The translations under genes were made by a program, and so were the position numbers. This document shows, piece by piece, positions 43,887-56,233 of a stretch of 64,000 bases of DNA (position 1 is the stretch's first letter; each line of letters starts with the position of its first letter). The stretch comes from Drechslerella dactyloides (taxonomy: Eukaryota > Ascomycota > Orbiliomycetes > Orbiliales > Orbiliaceae). Below the pieces are notes generated by a model. That model saw nothing but the letters and a program-made list of their open reading frames with translations. It was not told the origin of the DNA and made no database searches. The stretch covers positions 2,108,001 through 2,172,000 of the forward strand of contig JAGTWJ010000002.1 in the NCBI GenBank assembly GCA_020064725.1. The letters run 5' to 3'.

Positions 43887-44575
43887 GGCCTTCCGATTAC
43901 ACAGATCATATTATCGTCTCACGTACAAAATAGTCTGCCTCATAATCGATCATTCGGACCATCCCACAGGGCTTTCAACGCCCTAAGCTTGCTCTTGTAC
44001 TCAAGCCACCACTATCGGACGGACGGACGGACCAGCCGTCGGAACGTTGACGGCTGCCTTAACTAAGAAAACCACACGCCGTCTTCCATGCTTACGGCTC
44101 CTTAGTTTGAGGCTTCCGCACTAATCCCTGTGGTCGTGTCTGGTCTACCAGCTCACCACCTAGTCTAGTATCAAGAAGCTCAGCGTTGAGAGACTGACTA
44201 CTCACCACCTAAGTTCTTAAACGACTATATTGGCTTTTCATTGACCCAACTCATCCTATTCCTCCCAATCTGCTCCGATATCTCATCGCCTTGGACTTAG
44301 GATTCCTTCTCTTTGCCTAAGCTCAGTATACGTATGCCAATATATACTTGGATGAGGCTCACTCTGTCGCTAAACTTCTTGTGCTCAAACTAGAAGCGAA
44401 GAGCAAGAGAAAGTAGTCTTCAAGTCCCTGGATTCCAGAGTTCCCTGAGAGGGTGCACGGTGTACACCGTTCTCAAAGAGCCCCAGAGCCACTTCCTTCC
44501 ATCAGCGCACTATCCTGCGTTCATCCATTGTATGGTATTCGTGGATTCTGTTACTTCGCTGTAGACGTTTACACC

Positions 44576-46426
44576 ATGTCTTTCTCACGAAGCAATAGGC
44601 ATTCCTACCCTGGTGCGATCTCCGCCAGGTATGTTCCATTGTCGAACAGGCAGAACGCATACGAGCGGAACGCTCCCACGAGAGCAGTTCCTTTCTTCCA
44701 TCCATCAGCTCGGGAGGACCCCGGGTTGAGAGATTCGGACTCATATCATAGCAGCCATGCCAATTCCCGCAAACGAGTCCCCGTAGCGGTAAGCTTCCAT
44801 CCTCTTGTTCTGGGTAATCACTCTCGAATTCATGTATACACACTTGCATGTATCTTCGGTATCGATCCCTATAAGCGCTTCTATGAGGAGTCATTGGCAG
44901 CGGTTTACTGAGATATCACGATCAAACAGTGCGGCCGTTGCCGGAAGAGAAAGATCCGCTGCAGTGGAGACCCGGGTAACGATAGCGGATGCCAAAGTTG
45001 CCAGATGGCTGGCGCCGTCAAGGATTGCCAATTCTTGCGGGTATCGTGCCAACAGCTCGACTTAGGAGGCTTGACCTTGCCGTTTCGGGCCCCTCATGAT
45101 ACGGCATTTGAACCGGCAATACCAGATTATATTCAGCAGGGAGCTTCAGCCTATACAGCCAGTGGACAGTGCCTGTCAGCGCCTCCTGGACTGAACATTC
45201 CAGCCTTCGACCAGCTGCAGTCTGCCGCCGTTGCCCAGTACCATGAGGCTGCCCAGCGCCACCACCACCCACTGCATACCAGTCGTTCGGCCCCGTCCAT
45301 CAGCCACCGCAATCACCCCTACCAGAACTCCCACGCCCCGGAAGAAAGCAACCTCGAGTTACTCGCCACGAACGCTGTGGAGGCTGTCCCCAGCAGCCAT
45401 GCAGGTGTATGCAGCAGCTTCGCGGCACCCGCAGACGCACACATGGAGACAATAGAAACGATGGGAACTCGGAACTATATCCCTCAGTCATGGGGAACCT
45501 CACCGATTGAAGAAGATGATAGAGTTGAAGAGACCAGTCCTATCGCTCACAGCGCTAGCGCCTCCCCGGAAGCGATGGGACCGGGATACCCCCAGGTTAC
45601 TGGCGGCCTCATGCAGACGCCGGTGTACATCGATAGCACCGGTACGCTCAGCCAACTGCCAGTGGTTACTACCGCCTCGCCGTTCCCAACGAGTCTATTA
45701 CCGACTTCAAATATGCGAGAGGGTGCGCAGTACTCGTACCCTTTGAGCAACATATCCGACGGTGTCGAACGGCTAGATATCCGCGCCCCTCCAGCACCAA
45801 CGAGACCGGCCCCAGTCCCACCGCTCGCCGTCTCGTCCGATCCAATGATGGAAACCTGCGAGGCTACCACTGCGATGCATGGGACGCAGACGACTCCCCA
45901 ACCAGTCACCGGCATGTATCAGCAAGGCCCTATATCCCAGCCGCGGTTCCACGCTCCGTATCGCCTGGATTCCTATCCAACCTTGTCCGGGCTGGAAGCC
46001 TACGGGCCTCCATCGTCTTCCGCGATACCAGCTCACAGCGCGTCTGGCCGTAAGTCGACATCCTCCATCTCTTACCGCCACAGTGTGTCTCCGCCCAGCT
46101 CGCATTCATACGGGTTCGCTTCGTCTGAGGCAGGTATCACGAACGCCGTGACTGGCGGCGTCTCAGCGGCCCACCTTGGGAGATCCAGGTCCGTGCAGAA
46201 GGGTTCGGGCCCGACACCTGTGACCCCTCCCCGCGGCCCTATGAAAGCCTCCACCCCTTTCTCCGGAGGCAGCAAGTGTGATATGCCGCCACCGACGGGA
46301 TCGGTGCAGAGAACAAACTCGGGCTTTCACCACGGGTATCGAAAGTACTCCAAAACGAGCGACCTCAGGTCGTATCAGCCGTCGGAGCAGACAATGCTGC
46401 GCGCCGGCACCAGATCGGCTCGTTGA
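44576..46426 (+). CDS. Zn(II)2Cys6 transcription factor
   Basis: Fungal binuclear-zinc-cluster DNA-binding protein. Exons: 44576-44788 and 44930-46426; 569 residues. Residues 1-71 are Ser/Arg/Asn-rich and end RKRVPVA. The second exon opens directly with the cluster CGRCRKRKIRC, then Cys at about 92, 95 and 104 (C-x2-C-x6-C-x9-C-x2-C-x8-C), ending DCQFLRVS. The intron thus falls just before the first zinc Cys. The remaining 460 residues are Pro/Ser/Thr/Gln-rich and look disordered, with no visible fungal-specific middle-homology domain. Patches such as SPIEEDDRVEETSPI may activate. The target genes are unknown. It lies beside the repeat-bearing gene-poor interval. An in-frame upstream extension to 44453 exists, but the ATG at 44576 has the better context (ACACCATGTC). 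Confidence 0.87.
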
Positions 46427-47561
46427 CTACCTGAAGGTGACGTCGTAGTCCGCGATGAAAATTGCAAAATGCTTTCGTTGCTGGACTCCGTTCGCCTTTT
46501 TATTCTGCTCGTGTTTCTTTTGGTCCTCTCTGCATTCTTTTATGTGCTTCGTAGTATTTTATCCTTTCAATGCTTGTGGTATGGTCGCGGCCTGCCGATA
46601 TCTTATGTAGGTAATCTCGTGTCCTTCTGGCCGGTTGTTGTACTCATGTTTGTTCCTGTTGCTCTTGATATATATTGCTGAGTCCTAAACAGTATTACTA
46701 GCTTATTCTTAGTTGTCTTTTACTTGCGCTTTCTACCATTCTTGAGTGATTGTTCCTTTTTCTTTTCTTTTTCTTTTTTCATCAAAAATTTTATGTGGTG
46801 TTGCCTTAATACACGAATAAAAGCTCTGGCAAAGGCGCATTGCTTTCCAACAAAATCAGACTTCAAGAAGAGGGTTGGTGGGCGGCATTTTTCTCACCGA
46901 TTATACGTGGCCCCCGGTTGAGACTGGTATTTTCGCGGTGTTCCGGAAAACTTTGGGGGTTGGTTCACAGTATGGGTGGCGGGCTGGGATTTCACTGCGC
47001 ACGGAGGGGTAATTTGACTTCAGAGATTTGATAGGTATGTCTACTAGTATACTATCGCATCTCTAATACCTTGATCTTTTCTACTTGGCTGAGCTTGGGT
47101 TGCGATTTGGGTAGTCTCAAGACACAGGTTTTGCAGTTAGGTGTGGGAGGGATTTTTAACAGAGTGGGAAGAAGGATGGAATTTTTATTTATGGGATGGG
47201 GGATATGGAATAGGGCCAGGATATTTAACATGTCCGTAGTAGTTTAGATAGCAAATATCGATTGAATCGAGCTAGATCTCGGTCTTTATCTCACACCTTG
47301 AACTCGATAGACGCACCGCATTGCTATGCTAAAACAGTGGTTGTGGTTGAACGCAAATACCACAAATTCCCAAAGCTTTTGCGTTGACGCTGTCGTACCT
47401 TCCTCGCAACCGCATTAGGAAAACCCACCAGAAATCTTTACAACTTCACCTCGCGACAACGACAAGCCGAAGCCGGATCCCCACGACACCCGTCCACCGA
47501 CACACCTCCCGCCTCCCACCCGTCTACCAACCGGACACCATCCGCTGCAGCTCCCGCCACG
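46427..47561. other. intergenic between tandem genes
   Basis: T-rich 3' flank of the Zn2Cys6 gene, then the promoter and leader of the mL41 gene. The latter includes a GC-poor stretch at 47.1-47.3 kb. No gene recognised. Confidence 0.45.
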
Positions 47562-47973
47562 ATGGTTGCACCGACCCGCGCCCTCTGCCTAATGATGGGT
47601 GGCACAAAAGGCGGCATCAAGCGTCTCCCGCTGACGCCGAAACAGGTCAACGGCGGCTACTACAAGGGCACGGGATCCGGGTCTATGGGCCGACATACCA
47701 AGTACGGCGGGTACATTCTCGACCGGCGCAAGATGCGGAACTACGTCGTCCCGGACCTCGGGGACTTTAAGGTGTGTACAATCCCGTCGCCGCGGCCATT
47801 CGCCCGTCGGTATCGTATCGCTCGATTGCTAACGATGCCTTAAAAATAAAACGCAGTTGACACCCTTCGTCACAATGAAACTCGAACCGTCGAAAGGAAA
47901 ATTCGGCAAAGAAAGCCCCATGTCCGGCGAAGCCTACCTCGAGCGCTGGAAGCGCATGAACGGCGTCAACTAG
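47562..47973 (+). CDS. mrpl27: mitochondrial large-subunit ribosomal protein mL41 (Mrpl27)
   Basis: Exons: 47562-47771 and 47857-47973; 108 residues. The product starts MVAPTRALCLMMGGTKGGIK, then LPLTPKQVNGGYYKGTGSGS, GRHTKYGGYILDRRKMRNYV, VPDLGDFKLTPFVTMKLEPS, and ends GEAYLERWKRMNGVN. This is the MRP-L27 family of the fungal mitoribosome. It is basic, as expected for an rRNA-binding protein, with an N-terminus that could act as a presequence. The intron (47772-47856) falls exactly after LGDFK and preserves phase. Confidence 0.92.
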
Positions 47974-49836
47974 TCACCTTCCTTCCTTCCTTCCTTCTTT
48001 CCCTCTACTCCGCCGTTCATGCCGCCCGGCGGCCCGCCGCGCATGGCGTTCGCAGACGACATGAACGCCACATACCATACCATACCGCTAACGTCGTAGC
48101 GGGACGACCACTCACTCACTCACTCACTCACTCACTCACTCACTCACTCACTCACTCTACCACGCTACGCGCGATCGAAGAGGACACGGATCACCATCTC
48201 GCGACTAAGGAACGTTAGCGTAAAATGAAGATGTGGATGAAGACATCGGTATGGCTAGAGTGGCTGTATATATGATCTCAGGTTTGTTTTGTTATACGGC
48301 GTACGCAGCATCAACGGCGTTTCTGCAATTTTTGTACATATATAGGTGGAAATTATCGGTATCATACTTCAAGGCATCTGGGTTATATGCGGAGTACCGC
48401 CATCTGCAACCATGCCGCTACCACGCACTAACGTTATAACACCACCTTCAAAGGACGAGCTATCACCCCGTGGGGAGCGTAGACGAAAACACGGAGTGCG
48501 CAAAATGCATGCATACTAGTCATCATAAATTAGATACAGCTCATAACCCCACGTTCAACGTGGACGCGCATTATATTCGCCAGCCGGTAAACAATATAAG
48601 GAAACAGCATTAATCACAAAACATGCACATCCGACCACTTTATATATAAAAATCGCTCCAACCCGCAAACCACCGCCACTAAAGACATCGTAGTGAAGGA
48701 AGGAAGGAAGGAAGGACAGCTGCCGAAAAGAAACCACTATCATAAGGCAACAGAAAGGTCGAACCCGTCGGTTCCACGATCAGGTCCGGGAAAGACCCCG
48801 CTGCACTAAAATACCACATCCGACAGGAAGAAAGAAATCATGATAAATACGAGTAGATAGATCAGAGTTATTTAATATAATAGGTGAGGAAACAAGAATA
48901 AAGCGCGCACGTGTGCATGCATGCGCAAGTCATCATCAACAGTACATCCGCAGCTCCACACAATAATCCATCCACCGAAGAACAGCACTGCCATATAAGC
49001 AAGTAAGTAGTCATGATAGCCAAGCAAGTAAGTAAGTAAGTACCCAGATCAAAGGGGAAGAAGAGTCGTTAATTGTTTTCTTAAAAACCACCTAAATGTA
49101 AAAAAAAAAAAATGTAAAAAAAAATATGATAATATAAAAAGCCAGATGATAAGGTTGGGTATTAGGAGGGGAAATGAATCGGGTAAGGAAGAAAGAATAT
49201 CATCGAATCGAAGAAGGAACGACATCAATCAATCGAATCAACCAATCAGTCGGCGCAAAAAAAAAAATTGGATACAAGGGATTTGAAAAATAAAAAATAA
49301 AAAATCACTTTTGCTCTCGCCAAACACGTTTTAAGCATGGGCCCAGAACATACAGGTGGTAGTTAGTTGGTTAGATATCGCATCAGCGGCAGGGATGAGG
49401 ACAGTCAAGTCAAGTTAAGAGCCAGAGGTGGGTAACATAGCCGCAAACGCCTCCATCGCGCCTCCATACCCAAAAGGTCAACTTTGGACAGAAGGGCAGC
49501 GAAAGACAGACAAGCGACCAGCTCGATTCAAGGGGGGGCATTTGATACATGCGACAGGAATAAAACAGTCACGATAGGTCCCACCAAAGGAGAAAAGCCG
49601 GCAACGAAAAGACGAAGAAACTCAAATTATAAGCCTGACACCTTGCAAACGCCCAAGCAGACAGTCCGTGGAACTCTTCAGCCGAAAAGAAAAAGCAAAA
49701 CGAAAAAAAACTAGAGAAGGGAACCTTCAAAATATAGACCGAGAAGCCTTCATCATAACGAATAAAGGTGCGGGAATCTATCATATAATGCTGTCCTCCA
49801 CAACGGCCGGACAGTCGGCCGACTCTGGTATTCCGC
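47974..49836. other. intergenic with simple-sequence repeats
   Basis: Between the mL41 gene (+) and the end of the SomA-type gene (-). Contains CTTC repeats at 47978-47998, the (ACTC)12 tract at 48110, GGAA repeats near 48697-48716, AAGT repeats near 49022-49041, and poly-A runs near 49100 and 49257. No gene recognised. The SomA 3' untranslated region should lie at the right end. Confidence 0.5.
48110..48157 (+). repeat. (ACTC)12 microsatellite
   Basis: Forty-eight bases of perfect ACTC repeat, about 140 bases past the mL41 stop codon. Probably length-variable between strains. Confidence 0.95.
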
Positions 49837-52800
49837 TCAGGGGGCCCCATCAAGGGTAACATCATCAATGCCTCCTCCAAAGGCCGTGAAGTCAAAATTC
49901 AAATCAGCGGTAGCAGTGGCTTCAGGATTTAAGAAGCTTTCAAAGTCAAATTCCATGAGCTCGCCCTGGTCGCCGAACCCACCCAAGTCGCCCATGACAC
50001 CAAAGCCGGGGTTTTCAGACGACTCGGTTGGTGCCATCGATTGGGAAACAGCCGCGACGGCATTCGGAACAGCTTCAGGAACAGACGCGCCACCAGCAAC
50101 TGGCACTGCAGGATTGGGGAAGTTGCCCTGAACTTTGCCAACATTTCCAGGACCGCTGAAAGAGTTGGCATTCGAAGGGGTCATAGGCGTGTCGGGAGCA
50201 GGGGTCTCTGCATCCGACGGCGTTGGCGCTCCGGCTGCGACATTCGCGGCAGCCGCGCCGGCAGCCTTCTTGCTCGGGCGCTAGAGTTCATACAAAAGTC
50301 AACAACCTGCGAGTCCAACCGGCGGGTTTCATCAGATGTTGGGGAAAACTTACGCTCTGCTTACGGTCGCCCTTGGCGTCCTTCTTTCTTGCCGCACCTC
50401 CAGCCTTGTTGGTTGGAGTTGGTGGCATGGCGTTAGACTGTGGCGAGGTACGACCAGCGGTCTGGTTCGCCGCTGGCGCGGACGGCGGAGGCATAGCCTG
50501 GTGAGGACCACCCGGGCGAGCTCCGGGCGTCCCGATATTCTGAGCTCCTCCCGCCGATGGGGCCGGCGATGGAGCAACCTGTGGGGTCTGCGCTTGTTGT
50601 GGCTGTTGACCCTGTGGCTGCTGGGCGCCGGCTTGGTGTGCGGCGTGCGCAGCTAGCTGCGCCATCTGTTGTTGTGCGGCGGCGGCGGCCTGGGGATTCG
50701 GTATGGGCACGCTGGCGGGCCACATTGTAGGTTGGCCTCTCCCAGCCTGGGCGGCCTGCTGCCGCATGGCAGGGTTCATGGCCTGCTCATTCATATGAGG
50801 GGCAACACCCGCGAAGCCCGGGTGAGAGCTGGGAGGTCTCATCATGGCAGCGTTGGGCATGGTCGGCTACAAGTTACCAAAGGGCAGAAAGATTAGCTTC
50901 GTGAACCTCATATTGCAAAGACTGGAGGGGTTCTGAGTGACCTGGCCGTTGAAAGCTGCTATCCCAGCAGCAGCGGGAGATCCCCGTTGGATCTGCATGT
51001 TCCCGTCTGGGAGTGGCGAGCCGGGGCCGGGTTGTGCGCCCATCTTCGGTGTACCTCGTTTGATGTCGGCTGAAGGCTGAGGGGACGGTGCTGCTCGAGG
51101 GCCGGAAGGCGACAGGCTTTGGTAGGGTACGGAGCCATCGGGCCGAGGCTCGTTACCACGCATATGAATCTGATCTTGTTCTGCACGGGCCATCATCAAT
51201 CGCTTCTTGTTCTGCTGTTCGAGCAGCATCAACTGCATCTGATAATCCTGCAAGGCGTGGTTACCGGTTGGATTTATTCCTCCGCGACCCATTCCTCCCC
51301 CGTTATAAAAATCATTTAAGCTCGGTCCCCCATCAGCTGAAGTCTGGTGTACCATCGGTGCTCCGTGTGCAGCGGAGACACCGGGCAACTGTGCATTCGG
51401 CATGGCTCCTCCCTTGATAAGGGCAGGATTACCCATTCCAGCGTTGACGGCGGCACTCTGTTGGTGCATCCGTAGACCCTGGGTGTATGCCGCTATCGTT
51501 TTGGCCTGGGCTGCCGAACTCGCTCCCTGAAATTGCGCAAACTGGGCCGGGGTGAGGGCGTTGGGGTTGATGCCATGGTGCATCAGCACCGCTTGTGTAT
51601 TGTTCTGGCCCGTGTTTGGCATATTCTGGAGCTGTCCCCGTCCCGCGCCAGCCTGAAAATCGCCACCGTCTATGCGCGGACGCTTAGAAGGAGACGAGCC
51701 ATTCTGACCGGGAGCCGGGGACTGCGGTCGCTCGCCATCTACAGATTGATCTCTCTGCATGGCCTGCTGCTGCATCATCTGTTGCTGTTGCTGGTTTTTC
51801 ATCTGTTGAAGCTGATGTTGGGTGCTGCAGCGCGCAATATCAACTAGTTTCAGCAAATTTTGTGTCATGGCAAAAGGCAAGACATTGCCCAGTCGCTAGA
51901 CTTAGCATTACCTCGTGGGGGGGAAATTGCTGGGTGAGAACTTACGAGTTCTGGGGGAAGGGCTGTTTCCTCTGATTGTTGACCATCGCCTGCCTAGCAA
52001 GATTTTTCTGTTGGAGAACATCGTCGCCACCGTGTATGACTCCGTTGGGGACTCTCATCATGGAATTGCCTTGGTAGCCCGCCATAAACTGACCCGGGAG
52101 CTGTCCAGCCATAAGGCCGCCGGCTTGGGTTATCTGGATGAGCCTCTGTTGCTGCTCCCTGGACTTGGCCTATTGATTTCGCGGCGGAAGAGTTGTCAAC
52201 TTGCATGAAATTGTGTTTCGAGAAGCCTCATCGCCAACTCGGACGTAGAAGCTCTTGAAATAAACAAAAAAATCGAAAAGGTAAAGCCCTTACCTGAACT
52301 TGATTGACATAGGTGATGGCAGGGCCGGAGACGGATTTCCCTGTCCGGGCACCAAATATATCCCAGAAGAGCGACCACCAGTCGTACAAGAAAGAGCCTC
52401 CGGACGAGTCCTGTGGCACTTTGGGTAACGGCAGGTCGGCACCGCGTTCGCTACCTTCGCCGTCATCCTTCCGGTCAGAGTCCATAGGGTCATCCATGCC
52501 ATTGATCATGTTGCCGTCCGGGTCGTGTTTTTGCGAGCGCCGCGATGGAGAGCCGCGCCTTACTGAAGTTCCAGGTTCTGTCGAGACCTCCGCCTCCTGC
52601 AGGATGGCGCGGGCGCTGTCGAACATGTCGTGTCGGATAAAGTAATCATATATATATGTGTTGAGCAGGTTCCTCTCGACGCCCTTTGAACTCGAGCCAT
52701 TGCTCATGCCGGGATTGGGCTGGCCTTGAGGCATACCGGGCATGCCTCCGGGAACCTGCACGCCTCCAGCGGCCAGATTCGTCATCTGGTTTAGGTTGTT

Positions 52801-52839
52801 CATGTTTATGTTGGGCGTGCCACCTTCGCCCTGGCTCAT
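49837..52839 (-). CDS. somA: SomA/Flo8-type LisH transcriptional regulator
   Basis: Relative of Aspergillus SomA, Magnaporthe Som1 and yeast Flo8, which act with the cAMP-PKA pathway in development, adhesion and surface properties. Exons (descending): 52294-52839, 51946-52169, 50942-51824, 50354-50866, 49837-50280; 869 residues. The LisH motif is at about 54-84 (VERNLLNTYIYDYFIRHDMF, then DSARAILQEAEV). Next come the SFLYDWWSLFWDIFGARTGK block typical of the family, QQQRLIQITQAGGLMAGQLP and NSMMRVPNGVIH. Long Gln/Pro/Ala/Met-rich low-complexity regions follow. The last exon is acidic and hydrophobic (GELMEFDFESFLNP, DLNFDFTAFGGG), resembling an activation domain. The fourth-exon junction uses a weak GTCACT donor; frame and sense support it. 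Nearly 6 kb without genes lies upstream. Confidence 0.9.
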
Positions 52840-54365
52840 GATAAGCAATCAGCGGTCGATGGGATGGATGCGAGGGTGGATCTACAAAGATCTCACGGTG
52901 ACAAAAGAAAAAAGACGCGGAAGGGGAGGAGAGGAAGTGGGCGAGATATGGGTCCCAGTGGCGAGCTGTTCGCGCCCTAGATGTGGGGATAGATGTGTAT
53001 ATATTTATGGACGGAAACGATCAAGTAGCCGAGGACGGCGCGTGTGGCAAGTCGGATGGCAGAGCTGCGACGGGGGTTGCAGACGGGGGGGAGCAGGAAA
53101 GAAGAAAAGGGACAATGGTAAGGGACAATCGCTGAATCGTATGGGACGTCTCGTCGGGACGGTCAGGTTCCAGGATTCTAGACTGCGAAGCGAATCGTTC
53201 TAGAGGGAGCAGCAGAAGGTGTTTCGTGCTCGGAGCCCGGTCGAGACGACGGGCTGGTGGGCTGCTTGCTGGCTGGCTGGTTGGCTGGCGTTTTGGGAAC
53301 CGCAACGCGATCGGTGGCGAGGAGCCGCAAAAGCACAGAACGACCTAGGAACTGCAGCGGAGAACGTCAGCGGGAGTTCAGATCGAGCGGGCCGGACGCG
53401 GTGGAAGCAAACTATACAGATCACGCTGGACGGAGTCTCGAGGGACGAGGACGAGGAGGGATTATTGTGGTTTGAGAGAAGGGAAAAGCAGGTGGCGCGG
53501 GAAATTAGAAATTCTCTTTTGTGCTAGTGTTGTGACTTTCTGGCGGCGGTCGTGATCAAACGGGGCCGCACGAACAGCCAAACGGGCCAGCGGCGGCGCC
53601 GGGAGGCAAGAACGGGAAGGCAGGCCAGGCAAGGATGGCGTCGACTGAGTAAGCAGAGGCTGCTAGCGACGTCGGGCGGTGGTGACGATGATGGAGGGGA
53701 GCACGATGGAGAGGGAGGACAGGGCGGTAAAGGCGAGCGAGGACTGAGGGCGGCAGGTGAGGAGGAGGGCAGAAGGGAAGGAAGGAAGGCGGGCAGGCAG
53801 GAAGACAGTTGGCGAAAAACGACGGCCAAAAAAAGGCCGTTGGGACGGAGGAAGGCCTCGCGGGAAGTGAGACGGAGGCGACAGCCGCGATGGTTGTCGC
53901 GGAGGGTATCCCAACTGGCTGGCTGGCTGGCTTCAGCTGGCTGATGGAAGTCAATTCATGCAGGCGAGGCTGCCGGCGATATGTGCACGTATAGGATGCG
54001 ATCCTGCCGATATAGCATGGCATCCATCGGCCTCGGGGGGAGCCAGACAATTGACAGCTGCATGCAGGAGATCACGAACAATCGACGGACGGCAGGCTAA
54101 CGGGCCATCGAGCAGACGGGACAGGCGTGGAGAAATCCAACAGGCAGCTTCAGCGATGCTCCTGTCCGGGAGAGCGCGCGACGGTGCGAAAGGAACAGGA
54201 CGTCTCTTGGGGAAGCGAGGCCCGTAGTGCAATGTAGGTAGCTAGAGCAGGACGGGAACGATGATGATATATACCTGAGCAGAGCGAGGTCCGGCAGTGT
54301 GCTGCGAGAGAGCCGACGAATGGCCAGCTCGACGACGTTCTGCGACTGACCGATTGAACGATTGA

Positions 54366-54440
54366 GCGATTGATTGATTGATGGATGGATGGATGGATTG
54401 ATGGATGGGATGGATGGATTGGGTGGATTGGGTGGATTGG
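54366..54440 (+). repeat. imperfect TGGA/TTGA tandem tract
   Basis: Runs of TTGATTGATTGA pass into TGGATGGATGGA and then TGGATTGGG units, an impure microsatellite in the somA upstream region. Confidence 0.8.
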
Positions 54441-55805
54441 GAGGAAGAAGAAAAAAAAAGAGGGAGAGAAGGGCGAGAGAGAGGAGGACGCCAGTAGATC
54501 GGACGGAGGTCGAGCAATTAAAATTCGCAGACCCAGCGCCGGTAGCGAGACGCCGGAAAAGCAGCGGCGACGGCGCGGAAGAGGACAACAGCAGGAGAGG
54601 AGAGGAGATGAGATGAGAGGAGGGCACGATGCAATCTCGAATGGAGATGATGATGATGGAGATGCTATCGGGGGAAGCTAGCCAGCAGAGGACGACGGGG
54701 GAACGTGAGCTTAAGAAGGAGAGAGGAAGCAGCCAGCGCCAGCCAAGTCAAAGTCAACGCCAAAGGCAGAGGACGGGCGGTCCTGTCATTTCAGGTCGCT
54801 TGTTCGTCGCCTTCTTCTCGTCTAGACTCTCGCTCTCTCTCCTCGCTTTCTCCAGCTCTCGCACACGCTACTATGCTGCTAGCCTCGAGACCCTGTCGGT
54901 GGAGGCGGATGCCACGCCTGGGGACGAAGCTAGGTCAAGTGAGCAGGCGTGCGCTCGAGATGGCCTCGCTCGGGCCTGTCTGCAGGCGGCCGACTGGGCT
55001 TCTCTCGGCAGTGGAGCAGGAGAGCTCGAGATCAATACGAGAGACGGATCAAGATGCAGACGGCCAGGGCACGACGGGATGAACGGACGTACAGACAGAT
55101 GAATAGACAGACAGACAGACGTGCAGAACTCTCGGCTTACGGGAACAGGAAACCGGTGATGGTCTAGCGATTAAAAGAGAAGCGGTGGAGAGGAAGATTA
55201 GAAAAAGCGGTCAACCGTTTTAATTTAATCGCACGGCGCATAATAACACAAATCAACAATCAGTCAGGCACGGACAACCTCCGCCGTCCTCGCCCGCCAG
55301 CGCCGTAAACTCACTTCACTGTCGAAGCGCGAAGCTGGTCTGTCTGCCCGTTATCGCCATCTTCGCAGGCACGAACACTGCGTTCTCGCAACGACAGACA
55401 AACTCGAGTGCGCGGATGAAAACGAACGACGCCAAAGCAGGAGCTCGACAGGGCAGGCAGGAGAACAAGCAGGCAGGCAGGCAGTCAGTCAGGCAAGCAA
55501 GCGTGGATTAATCGATGCAGCAGCCATGCAACTCAACCACGTTGTCGACTCCACGGCCACGCCATCACATCTGGCTATCGACGGCCTGCTCGTCCGGACC
55601 AGAATACTAGGTACCTGTGCGGATGCCCGCCCGTCCGCCCATCCATCCATCTGATACGGAGAGTATGTATCGACAGCCAGAGCGAATTCAAGGGAGCAAG
55701 GCCGACGGCGAGTATTCGGTCTCCCACCACAACCACAAACTCGCACAAGTTACCTGCGCTCGACATGATTGATCCCTGCAGCACTTGGCTCCCACCTTGT
55801 CCGTC

Positions 55806-55890
55806 CTGTCTGTCTGTCTGTCTGTCTGGATATCTGCACGTCCGCATGCATGCACGTCCGTCCATTCGAACGTACGTACGTACGTATGTC
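55806..55890 (+). repeat. TGTC and CGTA tetranucleotide tracts
   Basis: About five TGTC/CTGT units at 55806-55828 and four CGTA units at 55871-55886, separated by GCATGCATGCACGTCC-type sequence. Confidence 0.8.
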
Positions 55891-56208
55891 TGTAATGTAT
55901 GTGTGCGTGCGTACATACTCGCAATCAAATGCCATGCAAGCAATACCAAATATCACAAAATGCAAGCAAATACGACACGAGAAAACAGTACATCGCCAAT
56001 ACTCAAAATTTGCAAAAGCAAGGGCAAACACGTTCGATGCACGTACCTTGAAATCAATGAGGTATTTCGTACAAGATTTTTTAGTCGTTTGAGGAAAGGC
56101 CGGCTGTCGCGAAAAGCCCTAATTATAAAGTCGGCGGTAGGTATAGCGATACCTGCACAGCAGCGCTATGCAAAGTAGCATACAACGCCGCCTGGATAAC
56201 TGCGGTAC

Positions 56209-56233
56209 CTAGTATACTAGTATAGTATACTAG
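56209..56233. repeat. perfect 11-bp-stem hairpin
   Basis: CTAGTATACTA at 56209-56219 and its exact reverse complement at 56223-56233 flank a three-base GTA loop. Its position in gene-free DNA gives no clue to function. Confidence 0.75.

Larger units (their letters stand above)
38901..44575. other. 5.7 kb gene-poor interval carrying palindromic repeat copies
   Basis: No intact gene recognised. The interval contains at least eight exact or degenerate copies of the TAGTCTCGGGGAC motif in both orientations, several arranged as inverted pairs. A minus-strand frame at 42080-42346 has a protein-like composition but no recognisable domain. From about 44.1 kb the DNA becomes the promoter region of the Zn2Cys6 gene. 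Confidence 0.55.

Noticed and set aside
53552..54681. Long frames on both strands in the somA upstream region
   Set aside because: Purine/pyrimidine asymmetry and simple repeats keep all frames open; content is Arg/Gly/Glu on one strand and Ser/Pro/Leu on the other.
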